A stretch of 64,000 bases of DNA from Paramacrobiotus metropolitanus (Eukaryota > Tardigrada > Eutardigrada > Parachela > Macrobiotidae), in contig NW_026570435.1 of NCBI RefSeq assembly GCF_019649055.1, positions 1 to 64,000 of the forward strand, given 5' to 3'. The notes below the pieces were generated by a model. That model worked only from the letters and a program-made list of their open reading frames with translations. It was not told the origin of the DNA and made no database searches. Below, piece by piece: positions 24,388-36,494 of this stretch. The translations under genes were made by a program, and so were the position numbers. How positions within the stretch are numbered: the stretch's first letter is position 1; each line of letters begins with the position of its first letter.

Positions 24388-27231
24388 CTAATCCACCAAG
24401 CCCAAAACGTCACCTCCCGCATTGTCTTTTACCCAGTCAATAAAATTAGATACCCTTGTGTACATGCCGCCAATCCCTAAACACGAAGCAACAACAGTAA
24501 TTATAGATAGAAGTAGCAGAATTTATGCCGTATGCTCAAAGAAATAAAAAAACCGCGCATTACGTATATGTGAACATTGCGCATTTTGTATAAAGGACGG
24601 ATACATTGCTTTGCGTGTTCGGATCGATCATGACGGTTAGCCGAACCGGACTCAGGTAAGTTTATTTTCAGGTTGGGCGGGAAGTGAATACTACTGTGTG
24701 TAGCCTTTATTATGTAAAACTAAAAACTGATTTCATTCGAGCGATTGGGACGTTCGAATTTCTGAATCAAATTGCTTTGTCGGTTTCTTCATTGTGATGC
24801 GTTAGATTGTTTTAATTTGGTTGATATAATATTTTTTTTGTTAAGACCACAGAGTAACAAAATGAAAGAATTCTTTCACAACTAAGAATTTGACGAATAA
24901 GTACATACCGCGTCCGCATCCCTTTCCGTAGGAAACTATCCCACTTTGGTAATGTCGATGCGTGATGGGATCCATACAAACCACGGGACCTGCAAGATAA
25001 AATACAACCTCCACTACGATAAGCTCTATTAAAACAAAGCTACAAAAATTAAAACTTTTTGCTCTGTTGCTATTAGCTGTTGGCTACAGTTCTTTTATGG
25101 GCATGAAGGCATTGATTTGGTCGGGCCAGCGCACTACAATCTTATTGTTAGCAGTGGGAGACAGTGCGTGTAAAACTAAATTCTGCTGAAACCACCCTAC
25201 ACTAGTTTGCCATTCCCTTACCGCCACTATCGCCCTGGCATGTGTCTTCACCCAAAACATCTCCAGCGCAGATGAAATCATCCAGATTGGGTTTTTTGCC
25301 TCCCAGAGCTTGAATGTAGCAGTTGTTATCGTAGACGGTTTTCTTTATGTTGATTCGTACGAATTTTAATGGTCGCGGACTTCTTCCTGTGCATAAATAT
25401 ATATTTTCTGTAACGTAACCAGGAGATAATGTCTTCACTCTTCAGATATGTGAGCAAATTTTCACGTGTGTGACGTCACGTTCGTCTACATTAGCGTAAA
25501 ATTTACGCTAATGACTTTCACATTTAATGTGAAAGTCATTAACTCGATGCAGGTGATGACGAGTGTAGTAGATGATTAAGTACTTGATTTCCGATGCGTA
25601 GACTATCAAGATACGTACTAGTGCTTCTACGTATGTCGACTGTGCAAAAAGTTTTTGACTTACCACCCATGCCGCCACCTTCCTTCTCCAGACCGTATCT
25701 GTAACAAGTGTTCTAATACTTATTTACAGAATACCAGTGTAAAACAGATCTTTTTAAAACTTAATTACTTTGTTACAACTTGACAAGGTACCAATTACTT
25801 TGGTACCCCTTTGGTACAAGTTACTGCATGTTTAATTTGTTGTTGGTAGGTCAGTATAAGATTAACCATATAATTGTTTCTTATGTATTACTAGTAAATA
25901 ATAGTAATACATAAGGAACAATAAGCGGCATTGTACATACTACTGCCGTACATAGTAAGGCGTGTTCAAATCAGCTGTTGTGTGTGGTAGCTACTAGCTA
26001 GTGGGATTTTACTTTACAATTTGCTGTCAGCTTCACAGGTGCTCACCCGCTAACGGCACACATTTCACCGACTTTCGGTTTCATCCGACTAAGACACACA
26101 GGACACACGCAGTTGTCGGCAAAATTAATGTCACTGCTCAAGGTAACCAGGGCGATATCGCGGTCGTTCGTGAGACGGACAAACTGGGGATTGGCAATGA
26201 CCTTTGTCACGTTGAAGATCTGCGCGCAGCTGCTGCTGTTGTCTTTCAGTAAACCATGTTCATCCCGCTCCAGCGTCTGGCTGAAGGGCGCGCCAACAAC
26301 AACGCGAAACCGATCTGGAGACATGGTCGTCGCTGTGCTGCACAATAAATTAATAAGTAGAAGGTAAGAGTATGCGTATCACATAGTATTCAAAGCGCTT
26401 ACAACGTACAACAATATTAATTCTAAGTTGATCCATTTATTATTTCTTCTAGGGGAAAGAAAGAATGATGATATTTCTATTAGTAAAAGCAAGATTGATG
26501 TTGGTTATTTAATTCCGCTCACGTGCACAAAAGCCGTGACGGACATGATTGCGCCACTAACCGCTTACCGGAAGTCGTTGACACAGTGACTTGCAGTTAG
26601 AATCGTCCGTTTACCGATGATGGAGGCGCCACAGACGAACTTCTTGTCCTTATGCAGCTTTGCCTATATCAAAACAACCCGATCAGATTTTATACATTGT
26701 ACATATATGCATGTGCATCAAACATGGTTACGCTCCTACGAACGGAAACTTGGAAAATACCTGCCAGCAGATCTTTTCGGGGTCAGTGTCCTGTCCTCCG
26801 ACTATAGTTAGCGCCATGGTCAGCCTACTTTTGGGAACCGGCAGCTGCAGTGCATCCGTCCAGACGGCGATATTGAGATCGGATAAACCGAACGGATCGT
26901 AAAATCCCACACGTGGTGTCCCGCAGCGTAATGTATCATTCCATGTAGCATTTGTCGTCGTCCGCGCGGTAGATGATGCCGGTAACACTGTCGAAGTGGT
27001 GAGCGTTTGACCAGCATTTTGAGTAGTTGCCGGAGTTGGAAATAACTGGGTGGATGCGATCACCGGTGTGGAATCGGAAACATGTAACGGCCCGGTAATG
27101 TTCGGACGGTTCGGATTAAGCCAGAAATCCCACCCAAGACGCGGTGCATCATCCGAACGGCATATTCGGAGAAACGCAATGAGGAAGCAGCAACATAACG
27201 GCAGGTTTTTTAGAGGGCTCATTTTGTACAC
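24388..27231 (-). CDS. S1 trypsin-like serine protease D
   Basis: Exons 26761-27231, 26569-26663, 26047-26337, 25664-25698, 25222-25386, 24909-24989 and 24388-24476 join in phase to 1,227 nt (408 residues). A hydrophobic signal (MYKMSPLKNLPLCCCFLIAF; the second Met may be the start) precedes a Thr/Ser-rich, mucin-like propeptide with NITG, NATW and NDT glycosylation sites, then CGTPRVGFYDPF. The mature start would be TIVGGQD preceded by Leu-Thr, so a tryptic activator should not cut exactly at IVGG. Catalytic residues are intact (LTASHC, DRDIALV, CQGDSGG), and the pocket Asp predicts Arg/Lys specificity. Extra cysteines are at ICWQ, SCAQ and CVCPVC; C42 is in VCGAS. A partial copy of its third exon lies at about 33.3 kb. 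It is the first transcribed gene of the four-gene array. Confidence 0.88.
25490..25540. repeat. two abutting perfect palindromes
   Basis: The first hairpin has 11-bp arms ATTAGCGTAAA (25490-25500) and its complement (25502-25512). The second has 15-bp arms AATGACTTTCACATT (25510-25524) and its complement (25526-25540), sharing three bases with the first. Each has a one-base centre. Both lie in the intron between exons 4 and 5 of protease D. Confidence 0.85.
25874..25921. repeat. inverted repeat, 20-bp arms
   Basis: TTGTTTCTTATGTATTACTA (25874-25893) is mirrored at 25902-25921 with one mismatch around an 8-bp loop, in the intron between exons 3 and 4 of protease D. No target duplication was recognised. 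Confidence 0.8.
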
Positions 27232-28170
27232 AAGCTCAGACAGGTTAGCGTGCGCGATTAATAATTTATTGTCATGCGAGTGCCTGCAAGCGAGAATTCA
27301 CCTTCGCTATTTAGCGAGTTTTGTACAGTATTTCAGCGTCAGCAGGAAAGAACTTACAATGTACAAAAATATGCAGTTTCTTAATTGTAAGTTCATTGGG
27401 CAGCAGGTGTATTATACACGCGGTTAATTGTGCGCGATGTCGCTCTGTTGTTTTCCGCTCGATATTGTTATGCCGGTCGTTCGTATATATCGCAAAAATT
27501 AGGCTGTTGCTCAAATTACTGTCTTCTATCTGCGCGCTTTCTTATTGTGAAGACCTTTGAATTGCCGGCAGTAAGTACTGTAATGTCAAGGTTTCTTACC
27601 GTCTAGCGGTAATTGCAAGCGTGACGCATCGCCAAACGATATGAAAGGTCAACGACAAATCTATGATTTCAATTTCAGTTTCCTATTTAAAAATTAAAAA
27701 AAGGGAAAAATTAAAAAATTAAGGATAACAAATTTTTAATCTGAACATGGAACCGGCAACACGATTAAATTAAGTTGTTACTTTTCCGCAGAAAGTTATT
27801 AATGTTAATATGGTACACTAGGAGTACTAACACCGAATGGTACACATGGCATTGATGGCAAGTAACAGTACATAGAATAAAAGAACAACACTGAAAATAT
27901 AAGTGTGCTGTACAGAAACTGTTTTAATATCTGCTGTACAGAGCAAGCTCAATAAAGGTAATATGAGAATGTACTATAATTATGCAAATTCTGACAACTG
28001 GAACAATGCAACAACGAACACAAACCAGGAACGTATAAGTGCGATCTAATAAAATTGTATACAACAACAACAAAAATTCTTTTGATGAAGCTATCTGTAC
28101 AGTCTGTAGAGGCGACAATTTTATCAAGTCCACAATAATGCATGTGTAATATGCGAAATCTGTTCCAGAA
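27232..28170. other. intergenic between protease D and SMYD copy E
   Basis: This holds the 5' flank of protease D and the 3' flank of gene E, which both read leftwards. No exon, repeat or element is supported. Confidence 0.45.
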
Positions 28171-31100
28171 CTATAAATCATCGTCGTTACCAAAGAACAA
28201 CTGCTTCCCCATGCCCCAGTCCCAGTTGGCCTTCCGCGCTGAGGGTACGGCGTTTTCCGTCGCTCCGACTTCCTCCGGCGCATGGATGCGGATGAAATCG
28301 ACCACCGCCTGCGCCCACACCGAATCCTCTCCGTTCAGTTTCTGGTAGATGCGTTCCGCCTCCCACAACCATCCCAGCGCTTTGGGCAGGGCCTCCTGGA
28401 ATACGGGGGCTAGGCGCTGCTGTTCCTTTTCATCAACGGCGCGTTTCCACAAGTACGGTATCGCGGCCGACTTCACCATGTAGCGGGCACGGCCCAGGTG
28501 GTAGTCCGGATATATGACACTGGAACGACGAGAAGGTACTAGACTACTTATTTCGTTTCTCCGTCTCCTTACGTTTTTAAAATAAAAGAACCGAAACTAC
28601 TACATTTGCACGCCCGAATGTATTCGATTTGGATACCGTATCTTCTTCATGAAATCTTCATTTGAACATTACTTTTCTGATTATTCCAGAAGTAAAGTAC
28701 GATGCGTTTCGCCGAGAAGTGGTCTTTACAAGTGAACTCCGAGAAATTTCAAAATCAGTCCCTAATCCCTATTATATAGCAGCGTTTTAAGCCACCCCAT
28801 TATTCACCACAAATCGCAAAGCACACAGGAGGAAATGTGACAATAACACACAGGAAAAGTGTGACAATATGACAACAAAGCTGAATGGGTTTGAACCAAC
28901 ACGGGCCGGGTGGGAGGGCTGCGCGAAATTATCACTACGACATTTAATGCTTTCAGCATTAATGGCTTATACAGCAGCGTTTTTAAGCCTCCTCAATGTC
29001 ACCATTTTTCACACTTTTTTTTATCTCCCTGCCTTAGAAAAGACAACACTCCTTACCGCACACAGTCGATCATCCCCACAACCAGCTTCCAGGCGTCTTC
29101 ATAGCCACCCATGGCCTGTACGAAGTCAGCCGCATCCATACCGCAGACGAAACGCAGATGTGCGTCGGGATGCACAACAGTGTCCATTCGCTTGACCCGT
29201 TCCATCGCCTTGACCGCCTCGTTCAAATCATCATGGGGATCGAAATTATTCTCCATGTCTCCACAGGCTGTGACAATAGCCTTCCATTTTTGCAGCTGCG
29301 GCACATTGTCAGCTTTGCACTGCGGACACGGCTGCAGAGCCCGGGTGTCGCTGGGAATACGAGCCGGGCATCCCACGGTGCTGCATTTCAAGGGATTGAT
29401 GTCCGCGTCCTGGTGCATAACGGCAAAAAAAATCAGCGGCACAAATCACGATTAAGCTCCACAAAATTTAACTCTTATTTCCGATAATTCCATTCAAATG
29501 ATGTTATTTTGCTCGTTTCAACCAAGGAAATTGTACACCACGTTTTTATATGTAGAAGTCCAGGTGGAGCACTTACGTATTCGGTAGTACATTTGCTGCA
29601 ACCGCATGAATAACCATAAATCCTCTCAAACTCCTTACGACGCTCCATCAACGTCGAAAAATAACTGGTGAGGATTTCTTCGTTCTGTCGCAACTAAAAA
29701 ATAGACGACTGCTGTGAAAAATCATAGGAAACAACAAGCAGGTATGTGGTAACATATGCTGTTAGTCTCCCAACAAAACTGCAGCCTTAACGCTCAGTAC
29801 ATATGTAATCATCAAGTTGAGGGTTTCCGTAGAAGTTTAGATTCTTAAAACGTTACTAGTAAGTAACGGAAATGCGTGTCTTGTATAGTACAATAAGAAA
29901 CAGTCAATTAATTTTTTTCTAACCAACTCTCGCGGATTTCGCCCTCAATCTTTCATTCCGGTGAAATAAATATCCTCAACCGCCCGCACCACCATAGTGC
30001 GTCCTTGCGGATCCATGGTGACGTTGGTGTCCAGGCAGACCGGGGTCATGTGCCGCTGCAGCGCCCGCGGGAAGATGGCAATCATCTGCAGTTTCAGTTT
30101 GCTGCGCTGATTCGGAATGGGCAGTGCATTGCACACCAGCTTCTGCAGCATTTCCTGAAAGCGCGGAATACTGTCGCGGACCGTCGCGATCGATGGCCAA
30201 ATGGCGGCGCTGATCTCCCGGTTAAAGTGGTGAAATCTATAAAGCGCGCACAGATGGTCAAAGTAATACAGTATTATTTTGTGATTTTAATCGCCAAAAT
30301 TGTTACGTAAAACGGCTTACACGTTCGTAATATTCGGAAAGATTGGCTGGAGTGGAAGCACATCGAGGACTTGCTGGACCGTGACGCGTCCGGCGAATCC
30401 CGATACTTCATCCATCAGGCCATTCTAAGCACAAACAATCGCGTTACTGCCGGTCTAGCAGACCTTTTTACACCTCACTTCAATGAAAAACTTTTCAGCG
30501 TAAAATCACCGTCATTTTATGAATCTGTGCAAAATTAATCAGTTGTTGCTTATTGATAACAGGAACTTCAGTACCGTGATTTTGTTGATGATTTTGGCCA
30601 CGAGGATCTCTGCAGTGCAACATCCGAACAGGGAGCAGTGCTGCAGTCCGCAGTCGTGGTCAAAAACACCCGCAGCTTGAAACGGTTGCAGTTTCTTGTG
30701 AATGTTCTTCAGCATGGCACACTCGTGTTTATGCTCCTTTTTCCAGTCAGCTGACTGAAAAAAATTTTTGTTTAGAAAAAATTGTATTAATTTTGCAGTA
30801 CAAATCATCTTGCAGACTATTCACGTCACTAACCCGAAGCAAAAAAGCAAAACGAGATTAACTTTTACACATACAACTGCGACAGCATGAAAAAAGAAGA
30901 TGAGTGACGCATTTATGAAGAGTCTTCATATTACGTTTCTGTTACTGTATCGCGAATAAAAAAAAATGCAGGCACTGAGTTTGATTATAAACTGGAGAGT
31001 TTAATAAAAGCGAAAAATGAAGCAGCGACATGCAACCAGCAAGACGAAGCGTGAAACGATCCACTGGTGACTGAGTGGTTTTACCTGGCATTCCATGTTG

Positions 31101-31295
31101 CAGTAGCGGTACAGTTTGCAACCAGAGCACACACGCAGCCCCGCTGGCCCCGCAGCTTCGGTGAAACACTGGGCACACAGAACTTTGTGGTTGTTATACG
31201 GGAACGACCAGATCCAGGGTTCAGAGGTAACAACAACGTCCCCGGCCTTCACCGAACGCGGTGAAATGTCCAGATCGCTTGGGGGGACCCGCCAT
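28171..31295 (-). pseudogene. SMYD-like MYND/SET gene copy E, probably disabled
   Basis: Exon-like segments are about 31089-31295, 30575-30754, 30321-30424, 29948-30236, 29577-29693, 29057-29409 and 28171-28519. They encode a MYND zinc finger (CAQCF...RVCSGCKLYRYCNMEC and HKHEC), a SET region with the post-SET CGCSKC, and a helical C-terminal domain ending in KQLFFGNDDDL. Two defects stand out against paralogue F. At the ATG homologous to F's start (31295) a run of six G on the plus strand (31281-31286; five in F) puts the start out of frame with the MYND. At the end of the SET exon, F has GAT followed by the donor GTGAGG, while E reads GATTGAGGG, so the GT is gone and an in-frame TGA follows at once. 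The SAM-binding NHSC motif is not recognisable. Both defects are single-base indels, so assembly error must be excluded. Confidence 0.65.
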
Positions 31296-33244
31296 ATCTC
31301 TGGTTCGTGCAACGGACAACGGTCACAAACACGGTGCCAAGTTGCAAACCGTACACTCCGTTCCTGATCAGCGTCGGTCCAGTAGCCTGTGCACACACAC
31401 ACACAAGTGAGAAATCCGGAGATTTATGATTGTATAAAACAAATAGGAATAATTATTAAACTAGTAGACCCCGCGCAAACTGCGCGGAATAAATCAGTGA
31501 TAGATTAAAATGCAAAGAAAGTTGAGAAATATATAAGCTCATCGTTGTTCGTGACATCTAAGATACGTACGTTGTCAAATTCAGATATATTCTACGCTCC
31601 GTTGGATTCATTCATGCTTAGAAATTTAAAAATTTAAAATTTCGCATAATTTAAAATAAGGTGCTGCTACTGTACTCGTAGTCGTAGCTGGGTTCACTGT
31701 TTTACCGAAGATTCTATATTGATCTTTCTGTGTTAACATTTTCCCGTTCGGTGCACTGCAGAAAAAACCGTAATAAACTTCAAAACTTGCCGTTTATATA
31801 GTATGTGCTGTTTTATAGAAATTCCTTTGAGTTTTTTTCTTTATCAGTCTGCTATTCTTTGAATTGTAAAATATTGCCCGTTGTTATGTATTAGAATTTT
31901 GGCCAGCCAGTGCGGCCACACTTATCAAGTCATTAGCATACTTCCAGTCATGGGTTTTTTAAATTTCGGTTTGTCCGGTAACAATGCCCAGATCGCAGTG
32001 TCTGATTGTGTCTCGCTTATTACATTCACATATGAGTCCTATCTGTATTGCTGCTCCGCAAGCTCCCTAGCGCCGGAGTTAGGGGTCACTTGCGGCTTCG
32101 CCTTCTGTTACAATAGCGTCGTTACACAACAGCGTCGTGAATAATAATTTAAATTAACTAATTAATTAATTCATAATAATCATTTAATTTCACAGCAGCG
32201 TCGTGAATAATTCGCACTTCCGCTACTTAGCACCACATTCTAATACAACCGCGTAAAATCCATACTACGGTGCCACCGTACTACGGTGGCACCGTAGTAT
32301 ACAGTAACACCAGTTGTACGGTATACAAGTGATAACGGCACGCGCAGCCGCCCTTGAGGCGCTACAATAAAGCTCGAACAACTGCGAAGGACAGCTACTT
32401 GAAAAACTGGGTTTGCAGCTATTCCGTACTCGCGGACTGCTTTGCCTGGTCTTTCTGACTTCTTCAGCTCTAACTGTCTTGCAAACAAAAATTTCTGGTA
32501 AAAAATATATAAACCACGGCTATAAGGTGATACATGTCATTACATAAGCACCCCATTCGAAGAAGAGCTTGAATAACGGCGTTTCAGCTGTCGACTCAAG
32601 ACAGTGGTGGGGTGGTCGATTTAGCAGTGGTGGGTTCCTCACTTTTCCCATAGACTTTGTATGTTAACTTTTCTTAAACTTTTCTTTTAAACTTTACATT
32701 TTTCTCAAAAACTGATTCTTGTCGCGCCATCTGCAAACCTGGCGCTATCGAATGATATATAGACACCCAAGTTTCGTTAAGTGTGTCGCTCAGAAAAGGG
32801 AGCTTTGTATGGAATTCGCTAAGGCTTATTTTATTAATATATAGAGATAATCAACAAACTGTGACTGGCAGGAGAAAACAGAATTATCTGACGACAGGCT
32901 GCAATGCAAAATGGCAACGAAAATGTTGGCTGCGCTCAAGACCTGCTCAGTGGCTCACCAACGAACTTTACGCCACATGGCCACCTGTATCCAGCCTACC
33001 AAACCAAACTGCCACTCGCAAGGTGTTGTAACGACCGGAGTCTTTTGTTTGGTACTTACAGTACTGACTGTCGACTGAGTAGTGAGTACTGACCAGAGTA
33101 CTCTTTGTAACTGCTTTATATTCCATATTCCTGTATTAATAATATACAGTATTTTATTTGAATAGTACATAGAATGATGCTTTTGCACTTGCACAAAATA
33201 TGTACACAAACTGCTCTATGTCGTTAACGCTTAAGATCACGCTG
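31296..33244. other. gene-free stretch between the SMYD copies
   Basis: The part next to 31296-31390 aligns loosely with the region upstream of gene F (35695-35780) and is probably duplicated 5' flank. The rest holds no exon or element I can support, apart from the palindrome at 32262. Confidence 0.45.
32262..32300. repeat. perfect palindrome, 19-bp arms
   Basis: ATACTACGGTGCCACCGTA (32262-32280) is followed by one base and its exact reverse complement (32282-32300). The arms themselves contain GGTGCCACC, so several nested hairpins are possible. It is intergenic. Confidence 0.85.
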
Positions 33245-33345
33245 ATAGGTGATCGCGACTGTTCGTGCGACGACCAAACCGGGCATTAGCAATGACCCTT
33301 GTTACTTTCAAGATCTGCGCGCAGCCGTGATGTTGCTCTATGAAC
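33245..33345 (-). pseudogene. fragment of an S1 protease third exon
   Basis: The minus strand reads GCAQILKVTRVIANARFGRR and TNSRD, close to SCAQIFNVTKVIANPQFVRL and TNDRD in exon 3 of protease D, with similar nucleotide sequence including GCGCGCAGATCTT. The similarity stops at the position of the catalytic Asp, and no other protease exon lies nearby. It is directly downstream of the truncated SMYD gene F, as expected at a duplication or deletion breakpoint. Confidence 0.72.
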
Positions 33346-33426
33346 AAACACCGCTGGATGTTAATTTCATGGTTAACAAAGCAGCTGGCTGGTATCCGCC
33401 CAGAAACAAAGACAATTATTTCAAAA

Positions 33427-35694
33427 TTATTGATCAAAATCACGCTCTCTTTCTTCGCACGCCGCGACAATAGCCTGCATTTTGTGCAACTGGGGCGCAT
33501 TGTTAGCCTTGCACTGCGGACACGGTTGTTGAGCCCGTTTATCGCTGGGAATACGTGCCGGACATCCCACGGTGCAGCATCTCAAGGGGTTCATGGATGC
33601 TTCCTGCATGAAACATAAAGCCGGAAGCATTTAGCGGCACGAATCGTAATTAAGATAAGCTACACTGCCATACCAACAGCCACCGTGGCTGTTGGCTGAG
33701 GGTTGACGGGATCTGCAGGGGATGACGAATAATTCACGTAAAGCTGCTTTTTTTATTCGAACCAAGACATTTTGAAAAATTCCGATCGAGAACTCACATA
33801 TTCGGCAGTACATTTGCTGCAGTTGCAGGAGTAACCGTAAAGTTTCTCGAAATCCTTGCGGCGCTGCATCCGTGACGTAAAATAACTTGTGTGGCACTCT
33901 TCATTCTGCCGCAACTGAAATACGGTAGATTATTAGACAAACGGGTAGGCATTTGAACTACAAACCAGGTTTGTATTTTATTGACGTCGAAAACTTCCCT
34001 AATCAGCAAAAATTACGAATACACCCCGTTAGTCTTGAGACTCTTCATTTAAACCAGATACGTAGCACAATTATAAAATTCGGAACCAATGGGAAGTGTC
34101 CTAATACCGTAAAAATGGCTAACATTTACAATAGTTGGCCATTTTTCGGTCTTTCAAAAGGAAAGGCTAACCGATAATAAATAATCCTCACATCTTGCAG
34201 TCCGGTGTAGTAAATATCCTGAACCGCCCGCACCATCATGGTGCGCCCCTGCAGATCCATGGTGACGGTACTGTCCAAGCAGACCGGGGTCATCAGCCGC
34301 TGCAGCGCCCGCGGGAAGATGGCAATCATCTGCACCGTCACTTTGTTGCGCTGATTAAAAACCGGCAGTATATTGTACGTCAGCTTCTGCACCATTTCCT
34401 CAAAATGCGGAGTACGCTCGCTGACCGTATCCGGCCAAATAACGGCGCAGAACATCCGATTGAAATGCTCAAACCTACAACGCACGCGAAACACCTTTAG
34501 CTGACCCATTCACAGTCGTAAATAGAATCTGGACCTATTTTTCGGTAAATTACTCCTATATATTCCATATAACTCGACTTACACGTCCGTAACACTCGGA
34601 AAAATGGGCTGGAGCGGAAGCACGTCCAAGACTTGTTGAGCCGTGACGTTTCCGGGGAATCCGGACACTTTCTCCACCAGACCTTTCTAAGCACAGACAA
34701 TCTCATCACTGTATGCCAGTTTAAAGACTATTTCCATTTAAGTTTGATGCACAACACAATTGTAGTAACCGAATCGCTTTCTCTGCATTCGTTATTATTA
34801 ATTTTTATAATTAGGTAGTACAGATATGTATTCTTTCTATACTGACCTTTACTATTGACAAACTTCAACAGTATCTACATTTCTCAATTATCACCGTGAT
34901 TTTGTTGATGATTTTGGCCACAAGGATCTCTCCAGCGCAACATCCATATAGACAGCACTGATGCCGTCCGCAGTCATGAGCAAAAGCACCAGCCGCTTGA
35001 AACGGCTGCAGTTTCTTGTGGATGTTCTTTAGCATGGCACACTCATGCTTGTGCTCCTTCTTCCAGTTCGTCAGCTGAAAATAACTTCGATTTACACTGA
35101 AGAAAAAATTGTATTTATTTCACATAACAAATCATTCTTATATTTTAAAAAACCTGCAAAAACATACAAGCAGTACAGCATCAAGGTTTACATAGTCGCC
35201 CATGGGGATTGGTATAGAAGTATCCATTCTCGTGAGCACAAACGCGTCTTCGTGTAAGAAGATGGCTAATGCACGGTATGTATAATCTTTTGAAAAGTTA
35301 CTGACTGCACCATAAGGTTCTACTCTAACGAACAAAATAATACTGCTAAATAAGTCAACTTTAGAATTTACAATAACAGAAGCAATAATAAGAAGAAGCG
35401 AGAAGCAATATGGAAACGCCCAGTTATGCCATCATACAGACTGTACAGATACAGTGGCTGATACACTGATCCTTCAAGAGGACTGAACGTTACCTGGCAT
35501 TCCTTGTTGCAGTAGCGGTACAGTTTACAACTGGAGCACACACGCAGCCCCGCGGTTTCGGTGAAACACTGGGCACACAGGACTTTGTGGGTGTTGTACG
35601 GGAACGACCAGACCCAGGGTTCAGAGGTTACAACGACTTCCCCGGCCGCCACAAGATGCGGTGGATCGTTCTGATCGTTTGGGGGACCAGCCAT
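33427..35694 (-). CDS. SMYD-like MYND/SET protein F, C-terminally truncated
   Basis: Exons 35494-35694, 34895-35074, 34583-34686, 34192-34474, 33798-33914 and 33427-33603 join in phase to 1,062 nt (353 residues). Starting MAGPPNDQND, it has a complete MYND finger (CAQCF, VCSSCKLYRYC, KEC, HKHEC), a SET core (VFEHFNRMF...FPRALQRLMTPVCLD) and post-SET NCSKC, then INPL-type TVGCPARIPSD. The frame ends at a TAA just after DFDQ, where copy E continues through about 170 more residues of helical C-terminal domain, so F has lost that domain. SMYD proteins methylate lysines, but the NHSC motif that helps bind S-adenosylmethionine is not recognisable here (PVCLDSTV at that place), so activity is doubtful. 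Splice sites are all canonical, unlike E. A protease exon fragment follows immediately downstream. Confidence 0.8.
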
Positions 35695-36494
35695 GGTCGT
35701 TGTGCTGGCTGCAGAGGACAATGGTCACAGCAAGAGAGATCCGTTCGTGATCAACGCCAACGCAGCAGCTGTATACACACACAAACAGCCTGCAGACGGA
35801 GCAAAACTCAAATTAAATATTTTAACAGTAATAACAGATTAAATTATTTAGCTGTGAGTCCATGATTGAGACGAGGAAAAGCAGAAGTGGAATCGACAGG
35901 CAACGGAAATCCAAGTACAGCAAGTGCTCACTGCTCACTGCCCGAGCAGACCAGCGTACTAAACTGCCGCCCGTGTGATGTAGGAATAACTGGAACGATC
36001 TTTCGTTGGGGCGGTTTGGTACTGCTATCGCTATGTGTTCGTTTATTGATCGTTTTAATAAATGTTCCGAATTTTAAACATTGAAAAAACATCCAAAGTC
36101 AACGTTTTAATTGACTTCCTTCGGCTGGCTAGTTTCCATTCCCTCTGACTGACCAGCACTCTGCAAATCCCTGTCAGAAAACTGTGCCGCATTCTGTATT
36201 AAAATACGGTTTCCAGCGTTCAATAGCCGATCAAAGGTCCAATTGTTTCTCATAAATTTGCATTGATGACCGCTAAACTGACCTGTCAGCTGCAGTACAT
36301 GTGTATACTTCTTCAGTAATTTAGGTGAACATTGTGATCAAAATTCTCTCCACCGAACGGATTACACATGATATGAGGATATAATATATCAAACTATTCT
36401 TCTAGGATGTTTTGACTCACTAAAGTGCTTAGTCTGAATTCGAATAACGGTTTTATTGAAAAATATTGCAAGAATTCCAAGTATCAGCTGGAGA
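35695..36494. other. intergenic between SMYD F and protease G
   Basis: This contains the 5' region of gene F, alignable with that of E (for example GCTGATCAGGAACGG against GTTGATCACGAACGG), and the 3' flank of protease G. No other feature is supported. Confidence 0.45.

Noticed and set aside
27924-28170. Minus-strand frame downstream of SMYD copy E
   Set aside because: It has no motif, sits after the natural C-terminal stop of E, and its composition looks like AT-rich 3' flank.
31377-31402. GTG-started N-terminal extension of SMYD copy E (MCVCTGYWTD)
   Set aside because: It begins with a non-ATG codon in a GT dinucleotide run and aligns with the 5' UTR of copy F, so it is not taken as coding.
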